64,000 bases of DNA from Pseudomonas sp. St316 (GTDB lineage: Bacteria; Pseudomonadota; Gammaproteobacteria; Pseudomonadales; Pseudomonadaceae), in NCBI RefSeq assembly GCF_018325905.1, contig NZ_AP021901.1, positions 3,410,001 to 3,474,000 of the forward strand, read 5' to 3'. A program made the translations under genes and the position numbers. Of this stretch, positions 35,451-45,006 are shown in pieces; the stretch's first letter is position 1, and every line of letters begins with the position of its first letter. The notes below the pieces were generated by a model, which ran no database searches, had not been told where the DNA came from, and was given only the letters and a program-made list of their open reading frames with translations.

Positions 35451-36629
35451 CTACAGAAGTCCGCGGGCAGCAAGGTTGTGCATCATCGCTCGCAAGCCGA
35501 AAGTCCAGGGCGCAGCCTCATGGCTGTAGGTGACTGTGTTGCGCAGCGTGCCCAGCAACGGACTCGCTATGCTGACCTCATCGCCCTGCTTATGCGTAAA
35601 GCCGCTGCCAGGCGCCTCACGATCCTGGGTGGGGGCAAACAAGGTCCCGAGAAAAAGCATGAAGCCATCAGGGTATTGGTGATCACCGCCGACCGTTTGG
35701 CCCACGAGATCCAACGGGTCACGGCTGATCAACGCCATGGAACTGCTGCCTTCAAGGATAAAGCCGTCGTCGCCCTGGACGTGCAAATCCACGACGCAAT
35801 TGCGCACGTCATCAAGGGTAAACGCTTCGTCGAACAGACGAATGAACGGGCCGATTGCGCAGGATGCATTGTTGTCCTTGGCCTTGCTCAACAGCAGTGC
35901 GCTGCGGCCTTCGAAATCACGCAAATTGACGTCATTGCCCAAAGTGACGCCATGCACTTGGCCGCGACTGTTCACCGCAAGCACAATTTCCGGCTCTGGG
36001 TTGTTCCATTCAGACTTGCGATGGATTCCGATTTTGCTGCCACTGCCCACTGCGGCCAGAACCGGTGCCTTCGTGAAGATCTCCGCGTCCGGGCCGATAC
36101 CGACCTCCAGGTATTGCGACCACATGCCCTGCTTGATCAGCACAGCTTTAAGGCGCATCGCTTCTGGCGAGCCCGGTTTGATTGCCCGCAAGTTATCGCC
36201 TATTGCTTCTTGCACCAGGCGGCGAACACTTTCGGCTTTGGCAGCATCACCTCGGGCCTGCTCCTCGATTACCCGCTCAATCATGCTGGACGCGAACGTC
36301 ACCCCGGCCGCCTTGATGACTTGCAGATCTGCGGGGGGCAACAGAAACGCCTTGCCGGGATCGGCGTGACTGCCGGTGTTCCCAAGCAACTCCTCGACGG
36401 TCCCGATGTACCTGCCAGACGCCTGACGAACCGCCAACAACGGCGAGGGGTGTTCCAGCAGTTCGCTTATTGTCGAAAAGACTTCAGAAAGATCAAACAC
36501 ACCTTCATCGCGCAGCACCACCGGCGAGGGTCCTGCAATCGCACCCGAGACCCAGGCACGGCCGATCAGTGTGCCGGCCAAGCCATCCATTGGCAGGGTG
36601 TTTTCGCGCGTCAGTTTCACATGTGCCAT
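35451..36629 (-). CDS. FAH-family 2-keto-3-deoxy-sugar-acid dehydratase (XylX-like)
   Basis: A 392-residue FAH-fold protein, longer than the hydrolases and of the size of Caulobacter XylX, which dehydrates 2-keto-3-deoxypentonate to alpha-ketoglutarate semialdehyde. The diagnostic block EIFTKAPVLAAVGSGSKIGI is followed by a WNNPEPEIVLAV segment. The N-terminal about 170 residues are the extra domain of this subgroup. ATG 36629 has GGAAG upstream. It is divergent from a LysR gene, beyond which lie a UxaA-type dehydratase and a semialdehyde dehydrogenase, giving a complete route to 2-oxoglutarate. Confidence 0.75.
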   Translation of the reverse strand: MAHVKLTRENTLPMDGLAGTLIGRAWVSGAIAGPSPVVLRDEGVFDLSEVFSTISELLEHPSPLLAVRQASGRYIGTVEELLGNTGSHADPGKAFLLPPADLQVIKAAGVTFASSMIERVIEEQARGDAAKAESVRRLVQEAIGDNLRAIKPGSPEAMRLKAVLIKQGMWSQYLEVGIGPDAEIFTKAPVLAAVGSGSKIGIHRKSEWNNPEPEIVLAVNSRGQVHGVTLGNDVNLRDFEGRSALLLSKAKDNNASCAIGPFIRLFDEAFTLDDVRNCVVDLHVQGDDGFILEGSSSMALISRDPLDLVGQTVGGDHQYPDGFMLFLGTLFAPTQDREAPGSGFTHKQGDEVSIASPLLGTLRNTVTYSHEAAPWTFGLRAMMHNLAARGLL

Positions 36630-36749
36630 AGAGCTTCCAGAGCAGTCAGCCATCAGAGCCGTAAAACTAATGGACCGTCCCCGCAAATCCCAATGAAACA
36701 ATCTCACTAATCAATGCTGTTTCGTTATCGACAGACAAGGCCTTATCCG

Positions 36750-37736
36750 ATGGAAAACGATCAAATTACTTTTGGCAGTGTCAGCCGATGGCTGAAGATC
36801 AAACATTTGGTACTGGTCAATAGCCTGGCCAAGACCCGCAATATGCACACCACGGCCGAACACATGAATGTTACTCAGCCGGCCATCAGCAAATTGCTTC
36901 GCGATCTGGAAGTACTCCTGGGGTTCCCGTTGTTTGAGCGTCAAACGCGCAACCTGGTCCTTACCGAACTAGGCGAGTTCGTGGCACGTTATGCGCGTCT
37001 TACCTTGGAAGACACGGAATCGTTCGTCGAGCAAGTCAACAAGCTGCGAAAAGGCGGGCATGGCCATTTAAAAATCGGCACCATTTTCGCCGCAACCTCA
37101 GTGGTGCTGCCTGAAGCGATCGCCAGCATAAAACGTGAGCGTCCCCTCCTTTCTATCGAGGTGATCGAACAAACCAGTAACCATCTGCTGGAAATGCTCG
37201 AACAAAAAAAACTCGATCTGATCATCGCGCGCTTCACGGATGAGGCGTGTCAGCCTTTCGAATTTACCTCGCTGGGACCTGAACCCTTTTGTCTCGTCGT
37301 GAACAGCACACACCCGCTGTGCCGACTTGAGGAAGTCCCCACTGAAGCACTCAGCGAATGGCCATGGGTCATGTATCCCTTCAATACGCCGATCCGACAA
37401 CGCATGGAGCGCGCTTTCAAGATGTTCAAGATCGCCCCGCCAACCAACACAGTGGAGACCATTTCGATGCAAACCTTCCTGCAGCTGCTTCAGTCTGGGC
37501 CAATGCTCGCCATGCTGCCCGAGTCCATGGTTCAGTCGCAGTTGCAAAATGGGCAGCTTCAAATCCTCAACACGTCCTTCAAGGTTGAATCACAGGATTA
37601 CGGGGTTATCACTCGCAAGGATGAGCCCCTGTCAGAGCCGACACGGACGTTCGTTGCGACCTTATTAGAGTTCGCCAGACAGCGGCAAACAGCCACGGAA
37701 AAGAGACACCGCAGCAATCTCAAAAAAACTCGATGA
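36750..37736 (+). CDS. LysR-family transcriptional regulator
   Basis: A 328-residue LysR regulator with the GalR/CbbR-like opening WLKIKHLVLVNSLAKTRNMH and recognition helix MNVTQPAISKLLRDLEVLLG. The effector domain runs from about 95 to 305, with a basic tail of about 20 residues (RQRQTATEKRHRSNLKKTR). AAGG lies upstream of ATG 36750; an earlier ATG at 36714 is less likely. It sits between the XylX-like gene and the UxaA-type gene and probably controls both directions. Confidence 0.85.
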   Translation: MENDQITFGSVSRWLKIKHLVLVNSLAKTRNMHTTAEHMNVTQPAISKLLRDLEVLLGFPLFERQTRNLVLTELGEFVARYARLTLEDTESFVEQVNKLRKGGHGHLKIGTIFAATSVVLPEAIASIKRERPLLSIEVIEQTSNHLLEMLEQKKLDLIIARFTDEACQPFEFTSLGPEPFCLVVNSTHPLCRLEEVPTEALSEWPWVMYPFNTPIRQRMERAFKMFKIAPPTNTVETISMQTFLQLLQSGPMLAMLPESMVQSQLQNGQLQILNTSFKVESQDYGVITRKDEPLSEPTRTFVATLLEFARQRQTATEKRHRSNLKKTR

Positions 37737-37859
37737 GGCAAAGTTATCGAGCAATCGAAAGCTCTCATTAGGCAGCCATTTCTATGAATCCTATAGTGCC
37801 GGCACAAAAGTGCGGCGCTATGAGTGACCGCGCACTACCCGGCAGCCCGTGAGGATGCG

Positions 37860-39407
37860 ATGGAACTGATCATGAAAACCGGCGCAGCAGCTGTTCTGCG
37901 CTTGAACCCGCTGGACGATGTGCTGATTGCACGCCGACCGCTAGTCGCTGGTGAAACCCTTGAGCTAGAAGGCGTGACGATTCGACAGGCGATTGTACCG
38001 GGCCATAAAGTTGCCTCCCGGCGTATCGAAGCAGGCCAACCGGTAAAGCGCTATGGGCAAATCATCGGTTTTGCTGTTGTCGATATAGAAGCAGGCGAGC
38101 ATGTTCATGTGCACAACCTGGCCATGGGGGAGTTCGCTCGGGATTATGCTTTCAGCGTCGATGCCAAGCCCGATTTCAAACCAAGTGAAGCCCCGTCGTT
38201 CATGGGTATCGTGCGCCCGGATGGACGCGTCGCGACACGCAACTACATTGGCATTCTTACGTCGGTGAATTGCTCGGCCACCGTCGCTCGGGCCATCGCA
38301 GACCATTTTCGTCGGGACATCAATCCCGCTGCACTGCAAGCGTATCCAAACGTCGACGGTGTTGTTGCTTTAACGCATTCTGCCGGCTGCGCCGTTGATC
38401 CTGCGGGGGACGGTTTGAGCATGTTGCGCCGGACATTGGCCGGGTATGCGACCCACGTCAACTTCGCCGCCGTGTTGGTCATCGGGTTGGGCTGCGAAAC
38501 GAATCAAATCGATTCATTACTCACGACGCAGGGACTCACCCGTAGTAATACTCTGCGCACGTTCAACATTCAGGACAGTGGCGGTACATCCAAGTCCATT
38601 GCCAGTGGCATTGAGCACGTCAAGCAATTGCTTGGCGAGGCCAATCAGATTCAGCGTGAACCGGTTAGCGCTCGCCACCTGACCGTTGGGCTTCAGTGCG
38701 GTGGTTCAGACGGCTACTCCGGTATCACTGCCAACCCTGCGTTGGGCAATGCAGTGGATCGCCTGGTCGCCTGCGGCGGTACCGCGATTCTTTCCGAAAC
38801 CCCAGAAATATACGGTGCCGAACACTTGCTAACGCGGCGGGCTGTCAACCGTGAAGTCGGCGAAAAACTTATCGCTCGAATTCATTGGTGGGAACGCTAC
38901 TGCGAACGTATGGGGGCCGAGTTAAACAACAACCCCTCTGCTGGCAACAAGGCCGGTGGCTTGACCACCATTCTGGAAAAGTCGCTGGGCGCGGTGGCAA
39001 AGGCTGGCTCGAGCAATTTGATGGATGTCTACGAATACGCCCAGACCGTCACTGCCAACGGGCTAGTTTTCATGGACACCCCTGGCTATGACCCCGTCTC
39101 TGCAACTGGTCAGGTCGCCGGCGGTGCCAACCTGATTGCGTTTACCACCGGTCGTGGATCGGCCTATGGCTGTGCCCCTGCCCCGTCTATCAAGCTGGCG
39201 ACCAATAGCGCCTTGTGGGCTCGTCAACGAGAAGACATGGACATCAACTGTGGCGAGATTGCCGAAGACACCTTGACCATCGAGGCGTGCGGTGCAGCGA
39301 TCTTTGAAGCCATGCTGCGCATAGCCTCGGGCGAGCGCAGCATGAGCGAACAACACGGATACGGACAAAATGAGTTCGTGCCTTGGCAGATCGGCGCCGT
39401 CACCTGA
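37860..39407 (+). CDS. Altronate/galactarate dehydratase family (UxaA/GarD)
   Basis: A 515-residue sugar-acid dehydratase with an N-terminal SAF domain (about 10-95; LNPLDDVLIARRPLVAGETL) joined to the UxaA/GarD catalytic region. Motifs include DGRVATRNYIGILTSVNCSA, THSAGCAVDPAGDG, the Cys-containing IGLGCETNQ, LQCGGSDGYSGITANPALG, and a C-terminal FTTGRGSAYGCAPAPSIKLA. It would remove water from a sugar acid to give a 2-keto-3-deoxy acid. ATG 37860 follows GAGG. With the XylX-like dehydratase it suggests a pentonate substrate rather than altronate. Confidence 0.8.
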   Translation: MELIMKTGAAAVLRLNPLDDVLIARRPLVAGETLELEGVTIRQAIVPGHKVASRRIEAGQPVKRYGQIIGFAVVDIEAGEHVHVHNLAMGEFARDYAFSVDAKPDFKPSEAPSFMGIVRPDGRVATRNYIGILTSVNCSATVARAIADHFRRDINPAALQAYPNVDGVVALTHSAGCAVDPAGDGLSMLRRTLAGYATHVNFAAVLVIGLGCETNQIDSLLTTQGLTRSNTLRTFNIQDSGGTSKSIASGIEHVKQLLGEANQIQREPVSARHLTVGLQCGGSDGYSGITANPALGNAVDRLVACGGTAILSETPEIYGAEHLLTRRAVNREVGEKLIARIHWWERYCERMGAELNNNPSAGNKAGGLTTILEKSLGAVAKAGSSNLMDVYEYAQTVTANGLVFMDTPGYDPVSATGQVAGGANLIAFTTGRGSAYGCAPAPSIKLATNSALWARQREDMDINCGEIAEDTLTIEACGAAIFEAMLRIASGERSMSEQHGYGQNEFVPWQIGAVT

Positions 39408-39466
39408 TTTTCAGTCCTGGGAATGCCTTGCCCACCTATCTCTGCTTATTCAACCTGGAGACTACG

Positions 39467-41047
39467 ATGCCCCTCATCACCGGCCAGAACTTTATCGGCG
39501 GTCAGCGCAGCGCTGCCGGCAGCATCATCGTCAAGAGCGTGGATGCCAGCACGGGGGAAACCTTGCCCTATGCCTTCCACCAGGCGACCCCGCAAGAAAT
39601 CGACGACGCTGCCCTCGCAGCCTACAACGCTTTTTCCAGCTACCGCAGCCTGAGCGCGAACAAACGGGCTGAATTTCTCGATGCCATTGCCCAAGAGCTA
39701 GAGGCTTTGGACGATGACTTCATTGCGCTGGTTTGCCGGGAAACAGCATTGCCTGCAGCTCGTATTCAGGGCGAACGCGCACGTACCAGTGGTCAGATGC
39801 GCTTGTTTGCAAATGTGCTGCGGCGCGGTGACTTCTATGGCGCTCGCATCGACCAAGCGTTACCCCTTCGCAAACCGTTGCCGCGCCCCGACCTTCGCCA
39901 GTACCGCACCGCCATCGGTCCGGTTGCCGTGTTTGGTGCCAGTAACTTTCCGCTGGCCTTCTCCACGGCCGGCGGCGATACCGCTTCGGCGCTCGCGGCG
40001 GGTTGTCCGGTGGTATTCAAAGCCCACAGCGGCCACATGGCGACCGCAGAACAGGTCGCCAACGCAATTATCCGGGCGGCCGAGCGCAGCGACATGCCCG
40101 CCGGTGTCTTCAACATGATTTATGGCAGTGGCGTAGGCGAAGCCTTGGTAAAACACCCGCACATCAAGGGCGTTGGTTTTACCGGCTCGCTCAAAGGCGG
40201 TCGGACATTGTGCGATATGGCCGCTGCTCGCCCCGAACCCATTCCAGTCTTCGCCGAGATGTCGAGCATCAACCCGGTAGTGATCCTGCCCCAGGCACTC
40301 TCGCGAAGAGCCGACAGTATCGCTCACGATCTTGCCGCCTCGGTGGTTCAAGGTTGTGGCCAGTTTTGCACCAATCCCGGACTGGTAATGGGCATTCGTT
40401 CAGATGCTTTCAGCGCCTTTGAGGATCGAGTGGCTGCATTGATGAACGACCAACCGGCACAGACAATGCTCAACGCCGGCACCCTGCGTAGCTATGCGAC
40501 TGGCTTGCAGAACCTGCACGCACACCCTGGCATCGTGCACCTGGCTGGCAGCGACCAACAGGGTCACCAGGCCCAGCCACAGTTGTTCAAAGCCGACGTA
40601 GCGTTGTTGCTTAACGGCGACAAGGTACTTCAAGAAGAAGTATTCGGCCCCACGTCTATCTTCATCGAGGTCACTGACCAGACTCAACTCAACGCCGCCA
40701 TCAGTGCCCTGCACGGCCAATTGACCGCAACCTTGATTGGTGAGCCTGAAGACCTTACGCAATTCGCAGCGGTGACTGACTTGTTGGAGACTAAGGTTGG
40801 CCGCATCCTCATCAATGGCTACCCAACGGGTGTCGAGGTCTGCGATTCAATGGTGCACGGCGGCCCTTATCCAGCGACTTCCGATAGTCGCGGCACCTCG
40901 GTCGGAACCTTGGCCATCGACCGCTTCCTGAGACCAGTCTGCTTCCAGAACTACCCCGATGCGTTGCTTCCTGATGCGCTCAAGAACGCGAATCCATTGA
41001 ACATTTCGAGGCTCGTCGACGGTTCTCTCTCGCGAGATAGCTTGTAG
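39467..41047 (+). CDS. Alpha-ketoglutarate semialdehyde dehydrogenase (NADP-type)
   Basis: A 526-residue aldehyde dehydrogenase whose length and sequence fit the KGSADH/NADP-dependent group: N-terminal MPLITGQNFIGGQRSAAGS, GASNFPLAFSTAGGDTASAL, FAEMSSINPV (general base Glu) and the nucleophile Cys at about residue 301 in GCGQFCTNPGL. It oxidises 2,5-dioxopentanoate to 2-oxoglutarate. GGAG is six bases before ATG 39467. It lies 59 bp after the dehydratase in the same operon and is the pathway's last step. Confidence 0.85.
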   Translation: MPLITGQNFIGGQRSAAGSIIVKSVDASTGETLPYAFHQATPQEIDDAALAAYNAFSSYRSLSANKRAEFLDAIAQELEALDDDFIALVCRETALPAARIQGERARTSGQMRLFANVLRRGDFYGARIDQALPLRKPLPRPDLRQYRTAIGPVAVFGASNFPLAFSTAGGDTASALAAGCPVVFKAHSGHMATAEQVANAIIRAAERSDMPAGVFNMIYGSGVGEALVKHPHIKGVGFTGSLKGGRTLCDMAAARPEPIPVFAEMSSINPVVILPQALSRRADSIAHDLAASVVQGCGQFCTNPGLVMGIRSDAFSAFEDRVAALMNDQPAQTMLNAGTLRSYATGLQNLHAHPGIVHLAGSDQQGHQAQPQLFKADVALLLNGDKVLQEEVFGPTSIFIEVTDQTQLNAAISALHGQLTATLIGEPEDLTQFAAVTDLLETKVGRILINGYPTGVEVCDSMVHGGPYPATSDSRGTSVGTLAIDRFLRPVCFQNYPDALLPDALKNANPLNISRLVDGSLSRDSL

Positions 41048-41084
41048 GTTGGCAAACATGCAAGGCGCCACGCAGACGAATTGA

Positions 41085-41113
41085 TTAAGGCGTGCAGGGT
41101 TCGCGCGCCTTAA
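41085..41113 (+). terminator. Possible hairpin after semialdehyde dehydrogenase
   Basis: TTAAGGCG (41085-41092) pairs with CGCCTTAA (41106-41113) around 13 nt, 37 bp past the stop. There is no T-tract. The remaining gap to 41345 holds only the promoter region of the MHS carrier. Confidence 0.4.
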
Positions 41114-41345
41114 GGTCACCCTGCTGCTCTTACACCCTGTTCGCTCCATTGCACGAGCGCGCTTTGGCGTGCTCGCTCGACTTGGCGACGGCCGTCAGAC
41201 ATATGAACTCAGCACCTCACCAATGACCAGCGTTATGCCTTGATCAACCAGGGAACGACTCCCTTGACAGGGCGGCAATCCTGGTAACAGAATTACTGAT
41301 GGAACGCAGTTACAATAACAACAATTGAGAAACCGGAGACACGTC

Positions 41346-42781
41346 ATGAATCAGAGCATACCGATCAACGCTCATTCCAAAGGCCAGTCAAAGAAAGCCG
41401 CAGCTAGCGGTTGGATCGGCTCGGCACTGGAGTATTACGACTTCTTTATTTACGCGACCGCGGCGGCCTTACTGTTTCCACAGCTGTTTTTTCCATCTGA
41501 TAACCCAGCGGTCGGCATCATTGCCTCTCTGGCCAGCTTTGGTGTGGGCTATATCGCCCGGCCGATAGGCGCCGTTGTCCTAGGGCATTTGGGTGATCGC
41601 CACGGCCGTAAAACAGTTCTGGTCTACTGCATGTTCCTGATGGGCTTCTCGACGATGTGCATCGGGCTTCTGCCAACGTACCAGCAGATCGGAATCTGGG
41701 CGCCGCTGCTGCTGGTGACGTTGCGTCTGATTCAGGGTTTCGCGGTGGCCGGGGAGATCTCCTGCGCCAGTTCCATGATTCTCGAACACGCTCCGTCCGG
41801 TCGTCGTGGTTACTTCGCAAGCTTTACCCTGCAAGGGGTTCAGGCCGGGCAGCTGCTCGCGGCAGCAGTCTTCTTGCCTCTCGCTCATTTCATGCCTGCG
41901 GATCAGTTCGCCGCCTGGGGCTGGCGCATTCCGTTCCTGCTCAGCATCGTCGTAGTCATCATGGGCTATATCATTCGCCGCCAGGTCGATGAGACACCTG
42001 CATTTGCCGAGCAAAAAAAACAAGGTGAAGAAGCGACTGTCCTGCCAGTCGTCGAAGTCATCCGGCAGAGCTGGGGTGATCTCTTGCGTGTGATCTGCAT
42101 GGCACTTGCCGCGGTGATCGCTATTGTCGCCTCGGTATTCGGCGCCACCTACGCGGTCCAACCGGCTTATGGCGTCGGTTTCCCCGCAGGCGTCTATCTG
42201 TGGATTCCCCTGCTGGGTAACATGTGCGCGGTCATCCTGATCCCCTTCGTCGGTAACCTCTCAGACAGGATCGGCCGCAGACCCCCAGTCATCATTGGCG
42301 TGCTCTGCGCGGGACTGCTCTCGTACGCCTATCTGTACGCTATCAGCGTCCACAACCTGTGGCTTTCGCTAGTGCTCTCCGTGCTCATGTGGGGCGTCGC
42401 TTATCAGGGTTTCAACGGTGTATTCCCAAGCCTCTTTCCTGAGTTGTTCCGCACGCGGGTGCGTGTGACTGGCATGGCCATCGGGCAGAACATTGGGACC
42501 GCGATGACTGCCTTTCTCCCAGCAATCTTCGTTACTGTAGCCCCCCGGGCTCCGAAAATATCCCACTAAAAATCGGTTCTCTTACATTAGGTATCTGTGT
42601 TGTCGCTGCGATCGCGGCGTTCACTACACGTGAAACCTACCGGATTCGCCTTGAAGATCTCGGCAAGCGCACCGCAGTACCTATTGCCAAAGAAGAATAC
42701 GATCGCATGCGGGCCGAAGCGATGCGGGGCACAGCTCAGACAGACGTACCGAAGAATCTGGCTGGCCAGCTGCGCTCGTAA
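41346..42781 (+). pseudogene. MHS-family (shikimate/2-oxoglutarate-type) transporter, frameshifted in a C6 tract
   Basis: A twelve-helix metabolite:H+ symporter. ATG 41346 (GGAG upstream) opens the frame, with SALEYYDFFIYATAAALLFP and RPIGAVVLGHLGDRHGRKTVL. The frame runs to FLPAIFVTVAP at 42540 and then stops early at 42569. One more C in the run at 42541-42546 would read APPGSENIPLKIGSLTLGI and continue to a stop at 42779-42781, giving 478 residues. The recovered tail, with RETYRIRLEDLGKRTAVP, is the normal C-terminus of the family. It is either a sequencing slip or a true loss of the last helix and tail. Confidence 0.85.
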
Positions 42782-42954
42782 CGACTTCGACGATCAAACT
42801 GGTGCGACCATTCGGCTTTCGCGACCCACACAGGCCCAACGGGCAGAGCAGCAGCCTGCGCTCGGCACTGGCCAATGCCTCGCCATCGACGCGGTGCATG
42901 AGCCAAGAAGCTGCCAGGACGCCTCTTCCCGTCAACATCAAATATCAGGCAACC

Positions 42955-43785
42955 ATGGCTTCACATATCACAGGAACAACTCGGCTTTATGGATTGGTCG
43001 GTCATCCGCTGACGGCTGCCAAGTCTCCGCAACTATTCAACCGACTCTTTATAGAGCAGCAGGCAGACGCGGTTTGTGTTCCATTGGAGGTCAAGGCCGA
43101 TGACCTGCCCGCGTTCGTGACGGGGGCCAGGGCACTGAACAATCTCGCAGGCATCCTGGTCACCATGCCTCATAAGCAAAGTATGCTGGCTGTTGTCGAC
43201 GAACTTCATCCGACCGCGCGTCAAGTCGGTGCTATCAACGTCATTCGTTGCGAGGCAGACGGACGCTGGGTCGGTGCCGTATTCGATGGCCTCGGCTGTG
43301 TGCTTGGCATGCAATGGGAAGGCTACCACCCAGCAAACAAAAACGTTCTTTTGGTAGGCGCTGGAGGCGCAGGCAGAGCGATCGCATTTGCCATCGCAGC
43401 GGCGGGTGCTCGATCGCTCACTATCGGCGATGTCGACGCACACCGAGCCGAGGATCTGGCGAAAGCGGTTGCTGCCGAAACAGGTTGCATCACGCAGGCC
43501 GGCCCAGCCGACCCACATGGCTATGAAATCGTGATCAATGCCACGCCCCTAGGCATGAGCAAGAATGATCCTATGCCTGTGGACCCTGACCGGCTGGAAC
43601 CCGGCACCCTCGTCGTGGATATCATCAACTCACCGGATTCGACACCGCTTTGCGATGCGGCGCGTAAACGAGGTTGTCGTACACAGGACGGGGGCCCTAT
43701 GCACAAAGGTCAGGCACTGCTTGCCCTGCGCTTCCTTGGGTTCGATTACCACCCCGATAACGTAACAGCACCGCGCCAGGAGTGA
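42955..43785 (+). CDS. Shikimate-dehydrogenase-like oxidoreductase (AroE family)
   Basis: A 276-residue AroE-fold protein. The catalytic Lys74 is in LVTMPHK and the catalytic Asp111 in VFDGLG; GAGGAG at 135-140 is the NADP loop. Two deviations matter. The substrate-carboxylate SxS motif reads AAKSP, so the first Ser is Ala, and the usual Thr-Asp before the catalytic site is Phe-Asp. This suggests a substrate other than shikimate. ATG 42955 begins the family's normal start. It lies between an MHS carrier and an MocA-type oxidoreductase (6-bp gap to the latter). Confidence 0.75.
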   Translation: MASHITGTTRLYGLVGHPLTAAKSPQLFNRLFIEQQADAVCVPLEVKADDLPAFVTGARALNNLAGILVTMPHKQSMLAVVDELHPTARQVGAINVIRCEADGRWVGAVFDGLGCVLGMQWEGYHPANKNVLLVGAGGAGRAIAFAIAAAGARSLTIGDVDAHRAEDLAKAVAAETGCITQAGPADPHGYEIVINATPLGMSKNDPMPVDPDRLEPGTLVVDIINSPDSTPLCDAARKRGCRTQDGGPMHKGQALLALRFLGFDYHPDNVTAPRQE

Positions 43786-43791
43786 TTGCAT

Positions 43792-44811
43792 ATGAAAGTT
43801 GCGTTACTGGAGGTCAGCCATTGGCATGTCCCGCTGTATCTGAATGCTCTCGAGACCAATGGGGTCCAAGTGGTGGCCGTATCGGATTCGGAACACGTGA
43901 AGGGTGAGGCCATTGCCGCACGATTCAAATGCCCTTTGTATAGCTCATCCTACGAGTTGCTTGAACGCGAGGAGGTCGATTTTGCTTTCGTGTTCGGCAG
44001 GCATTCGCAAATGCCGTCGCTGGCAGAGGCCGTGATCGCACGAAACATCCCCTTTGCCCTGGAGAAACCCTGCGGCATCAACATGGCGCAGGTCACCCGG
44101 CTACGTGAGCTGGCCGAACAAGCCAATCTCTACTGTGCTGTACCGCTGATCTTCCGCATGAGTGAACTGCTGAGTGCTCTGCAAGATGCCGAGGGCGGCT
44201 TGGCAGCGGACTTCAACTACATGTCTTTCCGCTTCATTGTAGGTCCGCCCGCACGTTATGAAACGGCAGGCTCAGGCTGGGCCATCGATCCCGCTTTTTC
44301 AGGAGGCGGATCCACGATCAACGTGGCGACGCACTTCATCGATCTCTTCAGGCTATTGACCGGCAAGGAGGTCTCGCGAGTCTCAGCCGTCATGAATTCA
44401 CTGACGCATCGGGGGGCCGTCGAAGACTATTCGTTATTGACCCTGCAGACGGAAGATGGCGTGATCGGTGTTGTGGAAACGGGATACAGCTTCCCCAGTA
44501 CCGTTGATGAGCAGCGCGAGTTCTCCTTCACCCTTTCATCTGATCGCATGTATGCCAAATCCGGCCCAGACCGCATCGAAATAAGGGATCGACAGAACCT
44601 TGCCGCTGGCACTCGAAGCCGCCGACTACAACTGGACACTGACGTCTATTACCCATTGTTCGTCAAGCAAGTGCTTGCTGAATGCCGAAACGGGGCCAAG
44701 CCCATTGCATCATTACGCGACGCTGAGGCAATCATGCAGGTCATGGACGCGGCCTACGCTTCAGCTCGGCAAGGAGGTACGCTTTTGACAATTACTCCGA
44801 CGCCGGGATGA
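43792..44811 (+). CDS. Gfo/Idh/MocA-family oxidoreductase
   Basis: A 339-residue NAD(P)-dependent sugar or cyclitol oxidoreductase. It has an N-terminal Rossmann domain (about 1-120), with the conserved EKPCGINMAQV near 90-100 holding the catalytic Lys, and a C-terminal alpha/beta domain with GGGSTINVATHFIDLFRLL near 164-182. GGAG is nine bases before ATG 43792. It is co-transcribed with the AroE-like gene. Together with the MHS carrier these look like an uptake and redox module for a hydroxylated ring acid or sugar acid (inference). Confidence 0.8.
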   Translation: MKVALLEVSHWHVPLYLNALETNGVQVVAVSDSEHVKGEAIAARFKCPLYSSSYELLEREEVDFAFVFGRHSQMPSLAEAVIARNIPFALEKPCGINMAQVTRLRELAEQANLYCAVPLIFRMSELLSALQDAEGGLAADFNYMSFRFIVGPPARYETAGSGWAIDPAFSGGGSTINVATHFIDLFRLLTGKEVSRVSAVMNSLTHRGAVEDYSLLTLQTEDGVIGVVETGYSFPSTVDEQREFSFTLSSDRMYAKSGPDRIEIRDRQNLAAGTRSRRLQLDTDVYYPLFVKQVLAECRNGAKPIASLRDAEAIMQVMDAAYASARQGGTLLTITPTPG

Positions 44812-44890
44812 TTGGAGCCGCCCAGCTGAATCCGATACCTGAGCAGCTCACGCCCCACATCATCGCTTTGGGGCTCTCCCCGTCTACCGG

Positions 44891-44909
44891 GCGGCTGCGT
44901 GTCAGCCGC
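44891..44909 (+). terminator. Hairpin downstream of MocA-type gene
   Basis: GCGGCTG (44891-44897) pairs with CAGCCGC (44903-44909) around a 5-nt loop, 80 bp past the stop. No T-tract follows. The rest of 44812-45006 shows no recognisable gene. Confidence 0.4.
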
Positions 44910-45006
44910 TTCGAATAGGCTCGACGACTTTCTTTGGGCCGAGAAGCTAGCACCAATCCAGATAACGAAACGCGCCTGCGCGCCAAGGCCCCGGTGACTT
45001 TGGCAA

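Noticed and set aside
35361..36710. A 449-residue plus-strand ORF over the XylX-like gene
   Set aside because: Similar length to the real gene, but the minus frame carries the FAH-type motif block and a matching intrinsic terminator; the plus frame resembles nothing.
42541..42546. Programmed ribosomal frameshifting in the MHS carrier
   Set aside because: No slippery heptamer plus pseudoknot is evident and membrane carriers of this family are not known to need it; a lost base is the simpler reading.
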